From Phaeodactylibacter luteus (GTDB lineage: Bacteria; Bacteroidota; Bacteroidia; Chitinophagales; Saprospiraceae), in assembly GCF_007993045.1 (NCBI RefSeq), contig NZ_VOOR01000029.1:1-64000 (forward strand): a DNA stretch of 64,000 nucleotides. The letters run 5' to 3'. The notes under the pieces are model-generated. The model was not told the origin of the DNA, searched no databases, and saw nothing but the letters and a program-made list of their open reading frames with translations. The position numbers and the translations under genes are program-made. Of this stretch, positions 8,171-16,689 are shown in pieces (positions within the stretch are counted from its first letter, which is position 1; each line of letters starts with the position of its first letter).

Positions 8171-8965
8171 ATGCCTTCAATGGCAGTGCCAGGGGGGCAG
8201 CTGGCATACCAACAGTGGGGGTCAGGGCCAAGAAAGGTGCTGGCGCTGCACGGTTTTGCTATGGACCATACCGCATTTGCCAGCCTGGCCAAAGCTTGCC
8301 CGGAGCTGTCTATATGGGCATTGGACCTGCCCTTTCATGGTGGCACAGTGTGGGCAGCAGACCGTTTTGCCCCAGAGGAGCTGGCCGCTGCCCTGCACCA
8401 TTTCTGGGGGCAGGTGGGCGGAGGTAGGGTGGAAGCCCTTGGGCACAGCCTAGGCGCGCGCTTGTGGCTGTGCATGCTGCCCCATCTGGAGCTGGCCATG
8501 TCTGAGCTATGGCTCATCGCTCCGGACGGTTTTGGCACTTACCGTTCTGGGTTTACGGAGCGCGTGCCGCTCAGCATGAGGCGCCGGGCTGCCCGGCTTA
8601 CCCATAATACCGGCCGCGCCCTGCGGCAAGTTGAAAAGCTGTACCGCTGGAAATTACTAGACGCTTTTACGTACCGCTACTTGACAACTCATCTTTCCGG
8701 GCCCGATGCCCATCGCAGGCTGTTGCACACTTGGGCCAGCCTTTCTGCTTGCAAAATGGGCCCTGCCCGGGCACAGAGCTACCTGTCATCAAAACCTTCC
8801 CTGCCGGTCCACATTGGGCTCGCCCGTGCCGATCGATTGGTCCCCGCAGCCCTTATCGCCCGGGCAGTTGGCGGGCTGCCCCAAGTGTCCCTGTCGGAGC
8901 TGCCCGGAGGCCACCGTTCTGTACTAGATCACCTGTGCGCTTGGATGGGGCCTGCCCCTGCCTAA
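8171..8965 (+). CDS. Alpha/beta hydrolase
   Basis: A 264-residue alpha/beta-hydrolase-fold protein. The oxyanion-loop motif LHGFAMDHTAF, the nucleophile elbow GHSLG and a late His in LPGGHRSVLDH are in the right order for a Ser-Asp-His triad. There is no signal peptide, so it is probably cytoplasmic. The gene starts 3 bp after glgC, suggesting co-transcription with glycogen genes, but the substrate is unknown. The last residues (MGPAPA) and the TAA stop lie inside a truncated family A repeat that begins near 8947, so the repeat supplies the present C-terminus. The ancestral end may have been different. Confidence 0.8.
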   Translation: MPSMAVPGGQLAYQQWGSGPRKVLALHGFAMDHTAFASLAKACPELSIWALDLPFHGGTVWAADRFAPEELAAALHHFWGQVGGGRVEALGHSLGARLWLCMLPHLELAMSELWLIAPDGFGTYRSGFTERVPLSMRRRAARLTHNTGRALRQVEKLYRWKLLDAFTYRYLTTHLSGPDAHRRLLHTWASLSACKMGPARAQSYLSSKPSLPVHIGLARADRLVPAALIARAVGGLPQVSLSELPGGHRSVLDHLCAWMGPAPA

Positions 8966-9092
8966 CGGCAGGTGCCGCTATGCTCCGGGGCTCGCTCTTC
9001 GCTCGGCCCTATCGGGCTTATCACCCCTGCGCAGCGCTAGTCCGGTGCCATTGTAAAGCCGATAAAGCCGGCCGTATTTCGGGTTGCCGCCC
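8947..9092 (+). repeat. Family A element, copy 2 (left-truncated)
   Basis: Begins at GGGGCCTGCCCCTGCC without the outer left inverted repeat and carries hairpin 1 with loop TAAC and hairpin 2 (GGCCC-TATC-GGGCT). The right end is degenerate, finishing around GGGTTGCCGCCC. Its first 19 bases encode the end and stop codon of the alpha/beta hydrolase. No direct repeat is visible. Confidence 0.7.
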
Positions 9093-9107
9093 GTTCAGCC
9101 CAGCCTG

Positions 9108-11321
9108 TCAGACCCCCTGCATGAGCTTCCGCCCCAAGGGGTTCACCCGCACAATAGCTACACTGCATTGGGCCCGCTCTGTGATCTGCGTGGCAAAATT
9201 GCCAACGACCATTTGCTGCAGCAGCCCTACTTTGGTTGCTCCTACGATGAGCAGATCAAAATGGGCCGACTTCTCCACCAGCGTATCTATAGGCTGGTCA
9301 GATGCCAGCACTTGAATATTGTATAGCGCCCGGGCAGAGTGCCGCTGAATGGCCTCGATAAAAATCTTGCCGGATTCGGCCTGCTGAGCCGGGGTGTACT
9401 CCTTAGGCAGGATGTTCAGAAAAGTGATTTCTCCTCCAAATTGGGCCGCCACCGACCCGGCCAAGCGCACCATGAGGTTCAAGTTGAGCCGCCCGCCCAA
9501 GGATACGGCAATGCGCTTGGGCTTGAAATCTTCATTAGGCTTGTGGAGCTTGAAGAATATAAAATCCGTAGGCGCCCGGTTGAGTACCAGCTCCATAAGG
9601 TTGAGGGTCGTCGTCTTGGAGCTATGCCCAGAGTACCCCATAACTGTAATGTCACAGCTTTCCTCTTCTGCCGCGTGGACGATGCCCATGCCCAGCTTGC
9701 GCGATGCGCGTATGATGGGCCGTACGGCCACTTTTTCAGCAGTCGGCCAGGTCGTGACCCGCTCTAAAAGCTCCAGGGACTTGTCCGAGCCTGAAAGTGC
9801 TGCCCGGAAATCCATTTGCTCGGGTGTGTCTACAATATGGAGGGCCATGATTTCTCCCCCTTTTTGAGCTACGATGGCATGGCAGAGCTCAAAGATACTG
9901 CGTTGGGTGCTAGGGTTGGCCACGGGCATCAGCACCCGCTCGCCGGACCGCAACTGGAAGCGGGGCTTTTCTTCAGTTAGTTTGAGCTGCATACCGCCTT
10001 CCTGCCGCACCACGCGTTTGCGGGAGTAGAAAAAATAGACCACTCCGCCAGCTAAGCCCAGCTGCAGGCCAAAGAGAAGGGATAGCCAGTCTAGCGTGAA
10101 CAACAGCCCGATATTGGCAGCAAGCGTGAGCCCTGGCAGGGCCCGCTTCCACCACTGTGCAGGCCGGTGTGCGGGGTTCTGACGGTAAATTTTCCTAAGG
10201 GCCAGCGAAATGGGGAGGAGGGAAGCGAGCAGGCAGAAATTGGCTGCTTTGGCAATGAACTCCAGCTGAAACAACAGCAGGAAAGCCAAGATGAACAGAC
10301 CGCCGGTCAATAAAGCTGCGCGGGGTGTTTTGCTTTTTTCGTGCACCTTGCCGATCAGGTCGGGCATAAACCGGTCCTTGCCCATTGCGTAGATCTGCCG
10401 CCCCTGAGAAAGCAGCGTACTGTTTAGGGCGCCAGCCGAGGCGAGCACTCCGCCTATGGAAATGACCACCCACCCCCAGCCCCCGAAAACGACAGTGGCC
10501 ACATCCACAAGTGGGGCAGAGGAAGCGGCAAGTGTTTGCCAGGGCACGGTAAGTATGCTGCCCAAAGCCACAAGCAGGTAAAATAGGAAAGCTATGCCCA
10601 TGGCATATATCATGGCCTTGGGGATGGTCACTTCAGGCTGCTTGATCTCATCTGCATTATTGGCAATGAGCTGATAGCCGAAAAAGGAAATATAAATGAT
10701 GCCAATAGCGCCCAGGGTGCCTTCAGGGCCTTGAGGGAACTGAGGGGTGAGCAGCTCGGGCTGCGCAAAAAAGGAAGCGCCAATGAGGAGTGCGGCCAGA
10801 ATGGCAAGGTTGCCCCAGGTTAGTAGGTTCTGTATGCGGTCTGCCCCTGCGGTGCCCCGGGCATTCAGCCAGGCAGAAAAAAGGACCAAGGCCCCTGCAA
10901 GGCCCTTTACTCCTAAAGGGGACAGCTTTAGCCCTAGCATGGTGGCAAAGTACTCGGCAAACCCAATGGCGTACAAGCCGCAGGCAAAGATACTGCCCAA
11001 GGCCAAGAACCAGCCGGTCGTGAACCCCCCAAGGCTGCCCAGCGCCTGATAGGCATAGGCGTACCCTCCGCCGGCTACCGGCACCAGCCGGGCCATTTCC
11101 GCATAGAGCAGGGTGGTCAGGAAGGCCAGGCCGCCGCAGATGACATACGCAAGCCACACCGAGGGGCCCGCACTGCCCGCCGCCAGGCCGATCAAAACGT
11201 AGACGCCGGCCCCCATCAGCGCGCCAACGCCAATAGTCGTGGCCCCAAACAAGCCGATCGTGCGTTCAAAGGTGACGGGGATGAGCTTCTTGTGAAAGAT
11301 TTCCTTGAGGTTGTTAGGCAT
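9108..11321 (-). CDS. APC amino-acid permease fused to two universal stress domains
   Basis: A 737-residue inner-membrane protein. Residues 1 to about 440 are an APC-superfamily transporter with about twelve hydrophobic segments; the first holds the family's Gly-rich unwound segment (GVGALMGAGVYVLIGLAAG). Residues about 458-600 and 602-737 are two tandem UspA-like domains (RVLMPVANPS, KRIAVSLGG, LIVGATKVGLLQQM), predicted to be cytoplasmic. Such permease-Usp fusions are known and are thought to couple transport to nucleotide or stress sensing. The substrate is probably an amino acid or cation, but unknown. A TACATTTG promoter box lies 57 bp upstream of the ATG. Two further UspA proteins are encoded 4-6 kb away. 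Confidence 0.88.
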   Translation of the reverse strand: MPNNLKEIFHKKLIPVTFERTIGLFGATTIGVGALMGAGVYVLIGLAAGSAGPSVWLAYVICGGLAFLTTLLYAEMARLVPVAGGGYAYAYQALGSLGGFTTGWFLALGSIFACGLYAIGFAEYFATMLGLKLSPLGVKGLAGALVLFSAWLNARGTAGADRIQNLLTWGNLAILAALLIGASFFAQPELLTPQFPQGPEGTLGAIGIIYISFFGYQLIANNADEIKQPEVTIPKAMIYAMGIAFLFYLLVALGSILTVPWQTLAASSAPLVDVATVVFGGWGWVVISIGGVLASAGALNSTLLSQGRQIYAMGKDRFMPDLIGKVHEKSKTPRAALLTGGLFILAFLLLFQLEFIAKAANFCLLASLLPISLALRKIYRQNPAHRPAQWWKRALPGLTLAANIGLLFTLDWLSLLFGLQLGLAGGVVYFFYSRKRVVRQEGGMQLKLTEEKPRFQLRSGERVLMPVANPSTQRSIFELCHAIVAQKGGEIMALHIVDTPEQMDFRAALSGSDKSLELLERVTTWPTAEKVAVRPIIRASRKLGMGIVHAAEEESCDITVMGYSGHSSKTTTLNLMELVLNRAPTDFIFFKLHKPNEDFKPKRIAVSLGGRLNLNLMVRLAGSVAAQFGGEITFLNILPKEYTPAQQAESGKIFIEAIQRHSARALYNIQVLASDQPIDTLVEKSAHFDLLIVGATKVGLLQQMVVGNFATQITERAQCSVAIVRVNPLGRKLMQGV

Positions 11322-11377
11322 AGCTGAAAAGGGTTAAAGAGCGTTAGCAGTTGCTGCCCAAGCTTGGGCAGCAGGGC

Positions 11378-11385
11378 CAAATGTA
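11378..11385 (-). promoter_or_regulatory. Promoter -7 box for the permease-Usp gene
   Basis: TACATTTG on the minus strand matches TAnnTTTG and lies 57 bp upstream of the start codon at 11321. Confidence 0.5.
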
Positions 11386-11429
11386 AGGGTTGAATGCGGT
11401 AGCTGTCAACTGCAATGAGCGAAAAAAGA

Positions 11430-11458
11430 ACAGCCTGTACCGCTGAGGTACAGGCTGT
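11430..11458 (-). terminator. Hairpin terminator
   Basis: A perfect 12-bp stem (ACAGCCTGTACC/GGTACAGGCTGT) with a 5-nt loop. On the minus strand it is followed by TCTTTTTTC. It would terminate transcription from the carbonic-anhydrase-like gene after reading through family A copy 3, and it separates that gene from the permease gene. Confidence 0.75.
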
Positions 11459-11474
11459 AAGTGCAGACGTGCCC

Positions 11475-11703
11475 GGGCACAAACCATAATATCGCAGGTG
11501 TTTACGCTTTTCGGGGCTTATAGCCTAGCATTGGCCTAGCGCTGCGCAGGGGTGATAAGCCCGATAGGGCCGAGCGGACAGCGAGCCCCGGAGCATAGCG
11601 GCACCTGCCCGCGGGCAGGTGCAGGCCCCTATCCTTACGTAGGGGGCAGGCCCCCTCACATGGTGCAGGGGCAGGCAAAAAAAAGACAACTTGGTTTGCG
11701 CCC
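11475..11703 (-). mobile_element. Family A element, copy 3
   Basis: A full-length copy, 229 bp, in minus orientation with both terminal repeats (GGGCACAAACCATAATATCG on the left side, ending ...GGTTTGCGCCC). Hairpin 1 is extended (CACCTGCC/GGGCAGGTG). It carries an extra segment containing CCTTACG that marks a longer subfamily. The 8-bp flanks (ACGTGCCC and GAGTGGCC) agree at only 5 of 8 positions, so the duplication is decayed or absent. Its family-left end lies 7 bp after the stop codon of the minus-strand gene that starts at 12430. Confidence 0.8.
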
Positions 11704-11710
11704 GAGTGGC

Positions 11711-12430
11711 CTATGCCAGGGTTTTCATATCTACGACTTCAAAATTGCGTACCGCAAAGTAGTCGTCTAGCCCATAGTCTGTATTGATAATGATGCCGCC
11801 GAGCAGTGCCACTTTGTCAACGTGGAACTCATTCTTGGTTGCTTTAAGGTACTCGTGTATTTTTTGGTCGATGACTTTGAACGTCGCCTCTGTAATAGCG
11901 ACCTGAGGGTGGTCCGATGCCAGGATTTCATCTCGGTAAGGAAGGAGGGAGGTCTCCAGCATCATCTGCTGATAATCGTCTTCGACCAGGTCGGGCTTAT
12001 AGCTGCTGTCTTTGGTGAAACGGTCAAGCGCCAGCATGAGCGCGCCACAGGAGTTGCCCGGCTGCTCCTGCCGTGGGCGGTACATGCGCCCGGCTTCCCC
12101 TTCCAGGGTAACCCCGATATGTGGGCCGTAGAAAATAAACGCAGCCCCGTCGTCTGGGATATGATGGGCAAAAGCGGTCATGCCAGTTTTGCCGGCAAAG
12201 GGGATGCCGCCCAGCCCGCCCATAATGAAAGGGCCAAAGAGCACATTGAAGAAGGTAGTGGACGGCACGTTGATGTCGTCAGAACAAAGGGATGTGGCCA
12301 TCAGTACTTTGGAAACGTTGATGCCGTGCTCCTCTTGCATTTTGCCCATATACTGTATGGAAGTGTCTTTTGCATCTATTGCATTGGGAAAGAAACCATT
12401 GACAATTTTGTCAAATTTGCGTTGCAGCAT
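11711..12430 (-). CDS. LCIB-type carbonic anhydrase-like protein
   Basis: A 239-residue cytoplasmic protein resembling the LCIB/LCIC family (limiting-CO2-inducible proteins of algae, with bacterial relatives), a beta-carbonic-anhydrase-like fold. Candidate zinc ligands and catalytic residues appear in order: Cys49 in SLCSDD, Asp51/Asp52, His89/His90 in AFAHHIPDDG, an Arg in YRPRQEQ (118-120) and Cys128 in NSCGA. The core FIMGGLGGIPFAGKTG is the best family hallmark. If active, it would interconvert CO2 and bicarbonate; some family members lack activity. It stands alone on the minus strand between two terminators. The assignment is from remembered family motifs. Confidence 0.7.
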   Translation of the reverse strand: MLQRKFDKIVNGFFPNAIDAKDTSIQYMGKMQEEHGINVSKVLMATSLCSDDINVPSTTFFNVLFGPFIMGGLGGIPFAGKTGMTAFAHHIPDDGAAFIFYGPHIGVTLEGEAGRMYRPRQEQPGNSCGALMLALDRFTKDSSYKPDLVEDDYQQMMLETSLLPYRDEILASDHPQVAITEATFKVIDQKIHEYLKATKNEFHVDKVALLGGIIINTDYGLDDYFAVRNFEVVDMKTLA

Positions 12431-12621
12431 GGTGGTCTGATTTTTTAAAGGCTTTTAAAAAATAGGATTTGGAAAAGATAGAAAAGCCCACCGTTGTGGC
12501 TGCAACAGAGGTGCTTTCCAGTTTTCAGCAGTAGTGACCTTGGGTGAGATGAGCAGCGGGAAATGGCTGCTATAAGATGAAAATGCCTTGGAGTAATATA
12601 AAGTTTTGCAAGCAAGGAAAA

Positions 12622-12651
12622 AACAATGCCCGCGGGGTTCCGGGCATTGTT
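12622..12651 (-). terminator. Terminator of the M28 peptidase gene
   Basis: A perfect 11-bp stem AACAATGCCCG/CGGGCATTGTT flanked by A7 and T5, so it is bidirectional in form. It lies 28 bp after the peptidase stop codon on the minus strand. Confidence 0.8.
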
Positions 12652-12678
12652 TTTCAGTCTCAACGGATGCAGGAGCGT

Positions 12679-14268
12679 TTAGCGCTTGCTGTCGGCTTCA
12701 GCCTCGAGCTCAAGAGGCTTGCGGGGCAGCATCTCGTCGCGCATAGCAGTATGCATCACAAAGGAGGCAATAATTGTGGCCGCCTGCTTGATGTCGTCCT
12801 CCACCAGATGGTCTAGGTTGTCCATATTAGAGTGGTGGGTGCGCGTGAAGTAGGCCATCGGGTCTTGAATGAACTGAAAGCCCGGTATGCCCACCGCATC
12901 AAATGCGAGGTGGTCTGTCCCCCCAGTGTTGGAGAGGGTCAATGTGCCAGCATCGAGGTCCTTGAAGGGCTCCAGCCAAGCCCGGAAAATAGGGGCTACA
13001 TTGGGGTTGCCCTGAAGATAAACACCCCGGACTTTGCCGGTCCCGTTGTCCAGGTTATAGTAGGCCGATACTTTCTCCTGCGCAGGCTTCAGAGATTGGG
13101 GGTTGTAGGTGCCCTCCGGGAATTCCGCATAATGCTCGCCAACATAACCCCGGCTGCCAAATAAGCCCTGCTCTTCGCCTGTCCACAGCGCAAGCCGCAG
13201 CGTACGGCGGGGCTGAATGCCGGTTTCTTTAATGGCCTCCAACAAGATGCGCGCAGCTTCCATCATGACCGTAGAGCCTGCCCCGTTGTCGGTAGCCCCT
13301 GTAGCAGCGTGCCAGCTGTCGAAGTGGGCGCCAAAGATGACGACTTCGTCCTTAAGGTCAGTGCCAGGGATCTCTGCGATGATGTTCCGCTCCATGCCCC
13401 CATCAGGGTTGTGGTACATGGTTTTCATGTCGAGGCTGAGCTCAACGGGCATGCCCCGCTGCAATAGGCGGAAGAGGCGGTTGTAATGCTCTACGGCCAG
13501 AGTGACCTGAGGGACGACATCGGCCCCGTCTTCCCGGACGCTTCCCCATTCGCCCGACCGGGCGCCAGAAACAAAGACGGTGCCAAGGTCGCCTTTATAG
13601 CTGCGGTCTAGCACAGCAATGGGTTTTTCCTCTGCCAGCACTTCCCATAGGTATTTGTTGAACGAGAAACCGCCCGTGGTGTTGTAGTTGCGCCTTGGGC
13701 GGGGCGTCGGCATATCCGCATTGGCCATTTCCAGCAGGTCTTCAGCTTCGTAACGTCGGGCAGGCGCATCAAACCATTCGTCTACCGAACGCAGGGTGTC
13801 CAACAATACAAATTTGCCTTTGAGCTTGCCTTTATAGGCATCGAGCTCTTCTTTGGTATCAGCCTGAAGGTAGATGACCTCCCCTTTGGCATTTTTGACG
13901 GAAGGGGACCATGCTTTTGGCACCGCAATCAGCGGCCAGTAATTGGGCGTGTGGGCGTGCATCTCAAAATGCTGCAGTTCCCAGCCCCTGCCAAAGGGGC
14001 CCCATTCCTCGGTATGGACATTCTCCATGCCCCAAGATTTGAGCTCCTTCACCGCCCAATCAGTGGCCCTGTCCAGCATAGGGGAGCCGGTAAGCCGGGG
14101 GCCATATACGTCCATAATCATTTCTGCAGTCTCCATAGCCCGGCTTTCGTCTAAACCATGCTTGCGGATCGCAGCGACCAAGTCTTCATTGACGGGCTCC
14201 TGAGCCTGCGCCTGTGCGGCGCCCATCAGGCCAAGCCCGATCAGCCCTGCTAAAAGTTGTTTTTTCAT
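12679..14268 (-). CDS. Secreted M28 family metallopeptidase
   Basis: A 529-residue M28 zinc aminopeptidase/carboxypeptidase Q-like protein. An N-terminal signal peptide (MKKQLLAGLIGLGLMGAAQAQA) predicts export, probably to the periplasm. Zinc-site motifs are clear: HFDSWHAATGATDNGAGS (first His and bridging Asp), GEEQGLFGS (catalytic Glu and a Glu ligand) and a late His in TGGTDHLAFD. A protease-associated-like segment lies between about 110 and 240. The start at 14268 is preferred to 14277 because it opens the signal peptide directly. It is monocistronic with its own terminator. The likely role is breakdown of peptides taken from the medium. Confidence 0.9.
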   Translation of the reverse strand: MKKQLLAGLIGLGLMGAAQAQAQEPVNEDLVAAIRKHGLDESRAMETAEMIMDVYGPRLTGSPMLDRATDWAVKELKSWGMENVHTEEWGPFGRGWELQHFEMHAHTPNYWPLIAVPKAWSPSVKNAKGEVIYLQADTKEELDAYKGKLKGKFVLLDTLRSVDEWFDAPARRYEAEDLLEMANADMPTPRPRRNYNTTGGFSFNKYLWEVLAEEKPIAVLDRSYKGDLGTVFVSGARSGEWGSVREDGADVVPQVTLAVEHYNRLFRLLQRGMPVELSLDMKTMYHNPDGGMERNIIAEIPGTDLKDEVVIFGAHFDSWHAATGATDNGAGSTVMMEAARILLEAIKETGIQPRRTLRLALWTGEEQGLFGSRGYVGEHYAEFPEGTYNPQSLKPAQEKVSAYYNLDNGTGKVRGVYLQGNPNVAPIFRAWLEPFKDLDAGTLTLSNTGGTDHLAFDAVGIPGFQFIQDPMAYFTRTHHSNMDNLDHLVEDDIKQAATIIASFVMHTAMRDEMLPRKPLELEAEADSKR

Positions 14269-14537
14269 AAAGTACAAGAGGTTAAATGATGTTTGTCAAC
14301 TGAGGGGGATCCCCCCTTTTCCATCCAAAAGTTACGTTTTCCCCTCGGTATTTATGGGGAAGATTGCTGCTAATTCAGGTACAGGTAAGCCCGGCTGCCC
14401 ATATCCGCCCAACGCAGGCAGTGACTAAAATCATCAGCAGCGCATGACCTGTGCCACTGCATGAAAGGTGGTAGTTGTTGATTTTGAGGAGGAAAGGCAG
14501 GGGGGCCTGCCAAGTTTGCTCACCAAATCCAATAGTC

Positions 14538-14975
14538 ATGATCCGCGCACCAATCAAAAACCACGCATTTGAACGCATGGGCGAACGGTTCGCCCGCGTA
14601 ATCGACCCCGACCACTTCCTGGGCCGCAACGCTTTTGATGTCAAATCAGCACCGCCTGTGAACATCGTCAAGGATGGCAAGTTGTTCGAAATGGAGATTG
14701 CTGTGCCGGGCTTTGCCAAAGACGAGCTCGAGGTCTTCGTCGATCATGGTATCTTAACCGTGAAAGGCGAAAAACGGGCCGCCAAAACAGAGCGCTCCGG
14801 CAAAATGGTACTGGAGGAGTTCAACTTTGATGCTTTCGAGCGCAAGTTCAAATTATCTGATACCATCGCCAGAGAGCAGATTACCGCCCGCTACGACAAA
14901 GGCATACTGTTCCTTACCTTCGTGGATGTACCGGAGGAGCAGGAGTCAGAAATACAGCGTGTGGCAGTAGATTAG
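14538..14975 (+). CDS. Small heat shock protein Hsp20
   Basis: A 145-residue alpha-crystallin-domain holdase chaperone. Residues about 40-135 form the domain (PPVNIVKDGKLFEMEIAVPG, GILTVKGEK, FERKFKLSDTI, ARYDKGILFLTF). The short C-terminal tail lacks a clear IxI motif. The ATG at 14538 (MIRAPIKNHAF) is chosen over 14475. It opens a run of plus-strand genes with stress functions (two UspA proteins, a glutamate-cysteine ligase/CBS protein, acetylation enzymes) and is followed 76 bp later by a UspA gene. Confidence 0.93.
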   Translation: MIRAPIKNHAFERMGERFARVIDPDHFLGRNAFDVKSAPPVNIVKDGKLFEMEIAVPGFAKDELEVFVDHGILTVKGEKRAAKTERSGKMVLEEFNFDAFERKFKLSDTIAREQITARYDKGILFLTFVDVPEEQESEIQRVAVD

Positions 14976-15051
14976 AGGTATGCCTGATTACTTCCTTAAA
15001 CAGGAGGGCAGCCGCCGCCCCGGCTGCCTCTTCCGTAAAAGCAAATAGCCA

Positions 15052-15939
15052 ATGACCACTTTCAAGCGGGCCTTGCTGGCGCTCGACCTAACCGAAACGG
15101 ATGCTTCACTGCTGGATTTCACTGCGCGGCACGCCCGGGCGCTTGGTGTGGAGAAGCTTTATGTCCTTCACATCATACCCGATTTTACAGCCCCTGCTGG
15201 CACAGAAGCTGATTTTATGAGCCGGTTTGCCCCTGAGGTGCCCGTAGATGAGCAGATCCGGTCGCGCCTGCAAGCCCGTTTGGAAGCGGCTTTTGCTCCG
15301 GTAAAGGGGCTGGAATTCGTTCTTGACATCAGAGAGGGCAAGCCCTACGAAAAATTATTGCATTGGCAGAAAGTCAAAAAGGCTGACCTTTTGATACTAG
15401 GCAAAAAAGCCATTAGCGAAGGCAGCGGTATTACTGCGAAGCGCGTGGCCCGCAATGCACCTTGCAGCATTCTTTTCGTCCCAGCAGCTGCCCCAGGCAG
15501 CATTGAGCAGTTGGTGGTCCCCAACGACTTTTCTGAGAATGCCGGGCGCGCTATCCATACCGCCCTTGCCCTCAGCAGCCATATGAAAGGGCAGCCGGTG
15601 CACAGCCTGTATGTGGTTGATTTGCCTCCGGCAGATTACTACAACCGCTCTGAGCCGGGCAGAGGCTACCGGGGCATCCTTATGGAGTCGGCTCGCCTGA
15701 CTGGCAACAAATTCCGGGATAAGCTGGGGGTAGCAGATGACGATCTTGTGGATGTTTACCTCGAAAACCTCCGGCAAGATACTGCGGGGCATATTCTTGC
15801 TTACGCAAAAGAGCACCCGGGCACTTGGCTGGTCACAGGGGCAAAGGGGCACAGCCCTTTTGAGCATTTCCTTTTTGGCTCCGTCACAGAGCGCCTTGCC
15901 GAGCGGGCGGGCGATGTCCCACTGCTGATTGTACGCTGA
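15052..15939 (+). CDS. Universal stress protein, two Usp domains
   Basis: A 295-residue tandem UspA protein. Domain 1 starts FKRALLALDLTETD and domain 2 near residue 150 (IEQLVVPNDFSENAGRA). The ATP-binding pattern G-2x-G-9x-G appears in domain 2 as GAKGHSPFEHFLFGS; domain 1 has the weaker GKKAISEGSGI. It is cytoplasmic, and the function is probably stress-linked nucleotide sensing. The TGA stop (15937-15939) overlaps the first bases of the 8-bp duplication GATCTTGC that flanks family A copy 4, so the element was inserted exactly at the gene's end. Confidence 0.9.
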   Translation: MTTFKRALLALDLTETDASLLDFTARHARALGVEKLYVLHIIPDFTAPAGTEADFMSRFAPEVPVDEQIRSRLQARLEAAFAPVKGLEFVLDIREGKPYEKLLHWQKVKKADLLILGKKAISEGSGITAKRVARNAPCSILFVPAAAPGSIEQLVVPNDFSENAGRAIHTALALSSHMKGQPVHSLYVVDLPPADYYNRSEPGRGYRGILMESARLTGNKFRDKLGVADDDLVDVYLENLRQDTAGHILAYAKEHPGTWLVTGAKGHSPFEHFLFGSVTERLAERAGDVPLLIVR

Positions 15940-15945
15940 TCTTGC

Positions 15946-16143
15946 AGGCGCAAATCAGATTGTCGCTTTTTTGGGAGGGGCCTGCCCCTGCCTGCGGGCA
16001 GGTGCTGCTATGCTACGGGGCTCGCTGTCCGCTCGGCCCCTCGCCCTATAGGCGTCGGGTCTGGCCTTCAGCCACCCCTGCGCAGCGCTAGGCCAATGCC
16101 AGGCTATAAAGCCCAAATGCCCGCGACATTTTTGCCCACGCCC
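15946..16143 (+). mobile_element. Family A element, copy 4
   Basis: A 198-bp full copy. A perfect 8-bp direct repeat GATCTTGC lies at 15938-15945 and 16144-16151. Hairpin 1 has loop TGCG, and hairpin 2 is of the expanded type (GGCCCCTCGCC...GGCGTCGGG), shared with copy 10. The left direct repeat starts inside the stop codon of the universal stress gene. Confidence 0.88.
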
Positions 16144-16308
16144 GATCTTGCCCACAAGGCACATAGCTGCCCGGGCAGGGCAGCCCTCATTTCCCAAGCC
16201 TGACGAATGTCATACTGCCCTCTGACCAATCTCAATGCCTTGTTGCGGTAAAAAACGGAGCTTTCTGGACAAGAAAACCGCCCGTTTTTCGGGGTAAAAC
16301 CAAGCGAC

Positions 16309-16653
16309 ATGAAAGTTCAGGCCCCTTTGCATCTTCCGCATAAGCAAAAGTTGAATGCCAGTCTTCACCGCCCGTCTGCTCGTGGCGCCCGCCGCCCTTG
16401 GCTCGCAGGCAGCAGCCCGGAAGCTAGAGAGCTGAAAGGCAAAACTGCCTTGGGGCTGATCCTGTCTGGTATAGCCGTTTTTGTGCTAGGCTTTTGGGGG
16501 CTGGGGTGGATACTGGGCTCTATGGGGATGATCAGCGCCATGCTGTTGCTGGCCAGCCCCGGCCGGGGGCATTTTGAGCTCGCTTGGGCTGCCCTTCTGA
16601 TAGGGGCTGCTGCGGCTTCGGGGCTCTTGGCTATGGCCTGGTACATCGGCTAA
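16309..16653 (+). CDS. Small membrane protein
   Basis: A 114-residue protein with a basic N-terminal half and two hydrophobic segments at about residues 47-80 (LGLILSGIAVFVLGFWGLGWILGS region) and 88-112 (ELAWAALLIGAAAASGLLAMAW). I recognise no family. It lies 36 bp upstream of a UspA gene on the same strand and may be co-transcribed with it. The N-terminal 40 residues are of uncertain reality because no better start is available. Confidence 0.5.
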   Translation: MKVQAPLHLPHKQKLNASLHRPSARGARRPWLAGSSPEARELKGKTALGLILSGIAVFVLGFWGLGWILGSMGMISAMLLLASPGRGHFELAWAALLIGAAAASGLLAMAWYIG

Positions 16654-16689
16654 GCCATTTTTATTTACCTCACTTAAACCTTTGCTGCC

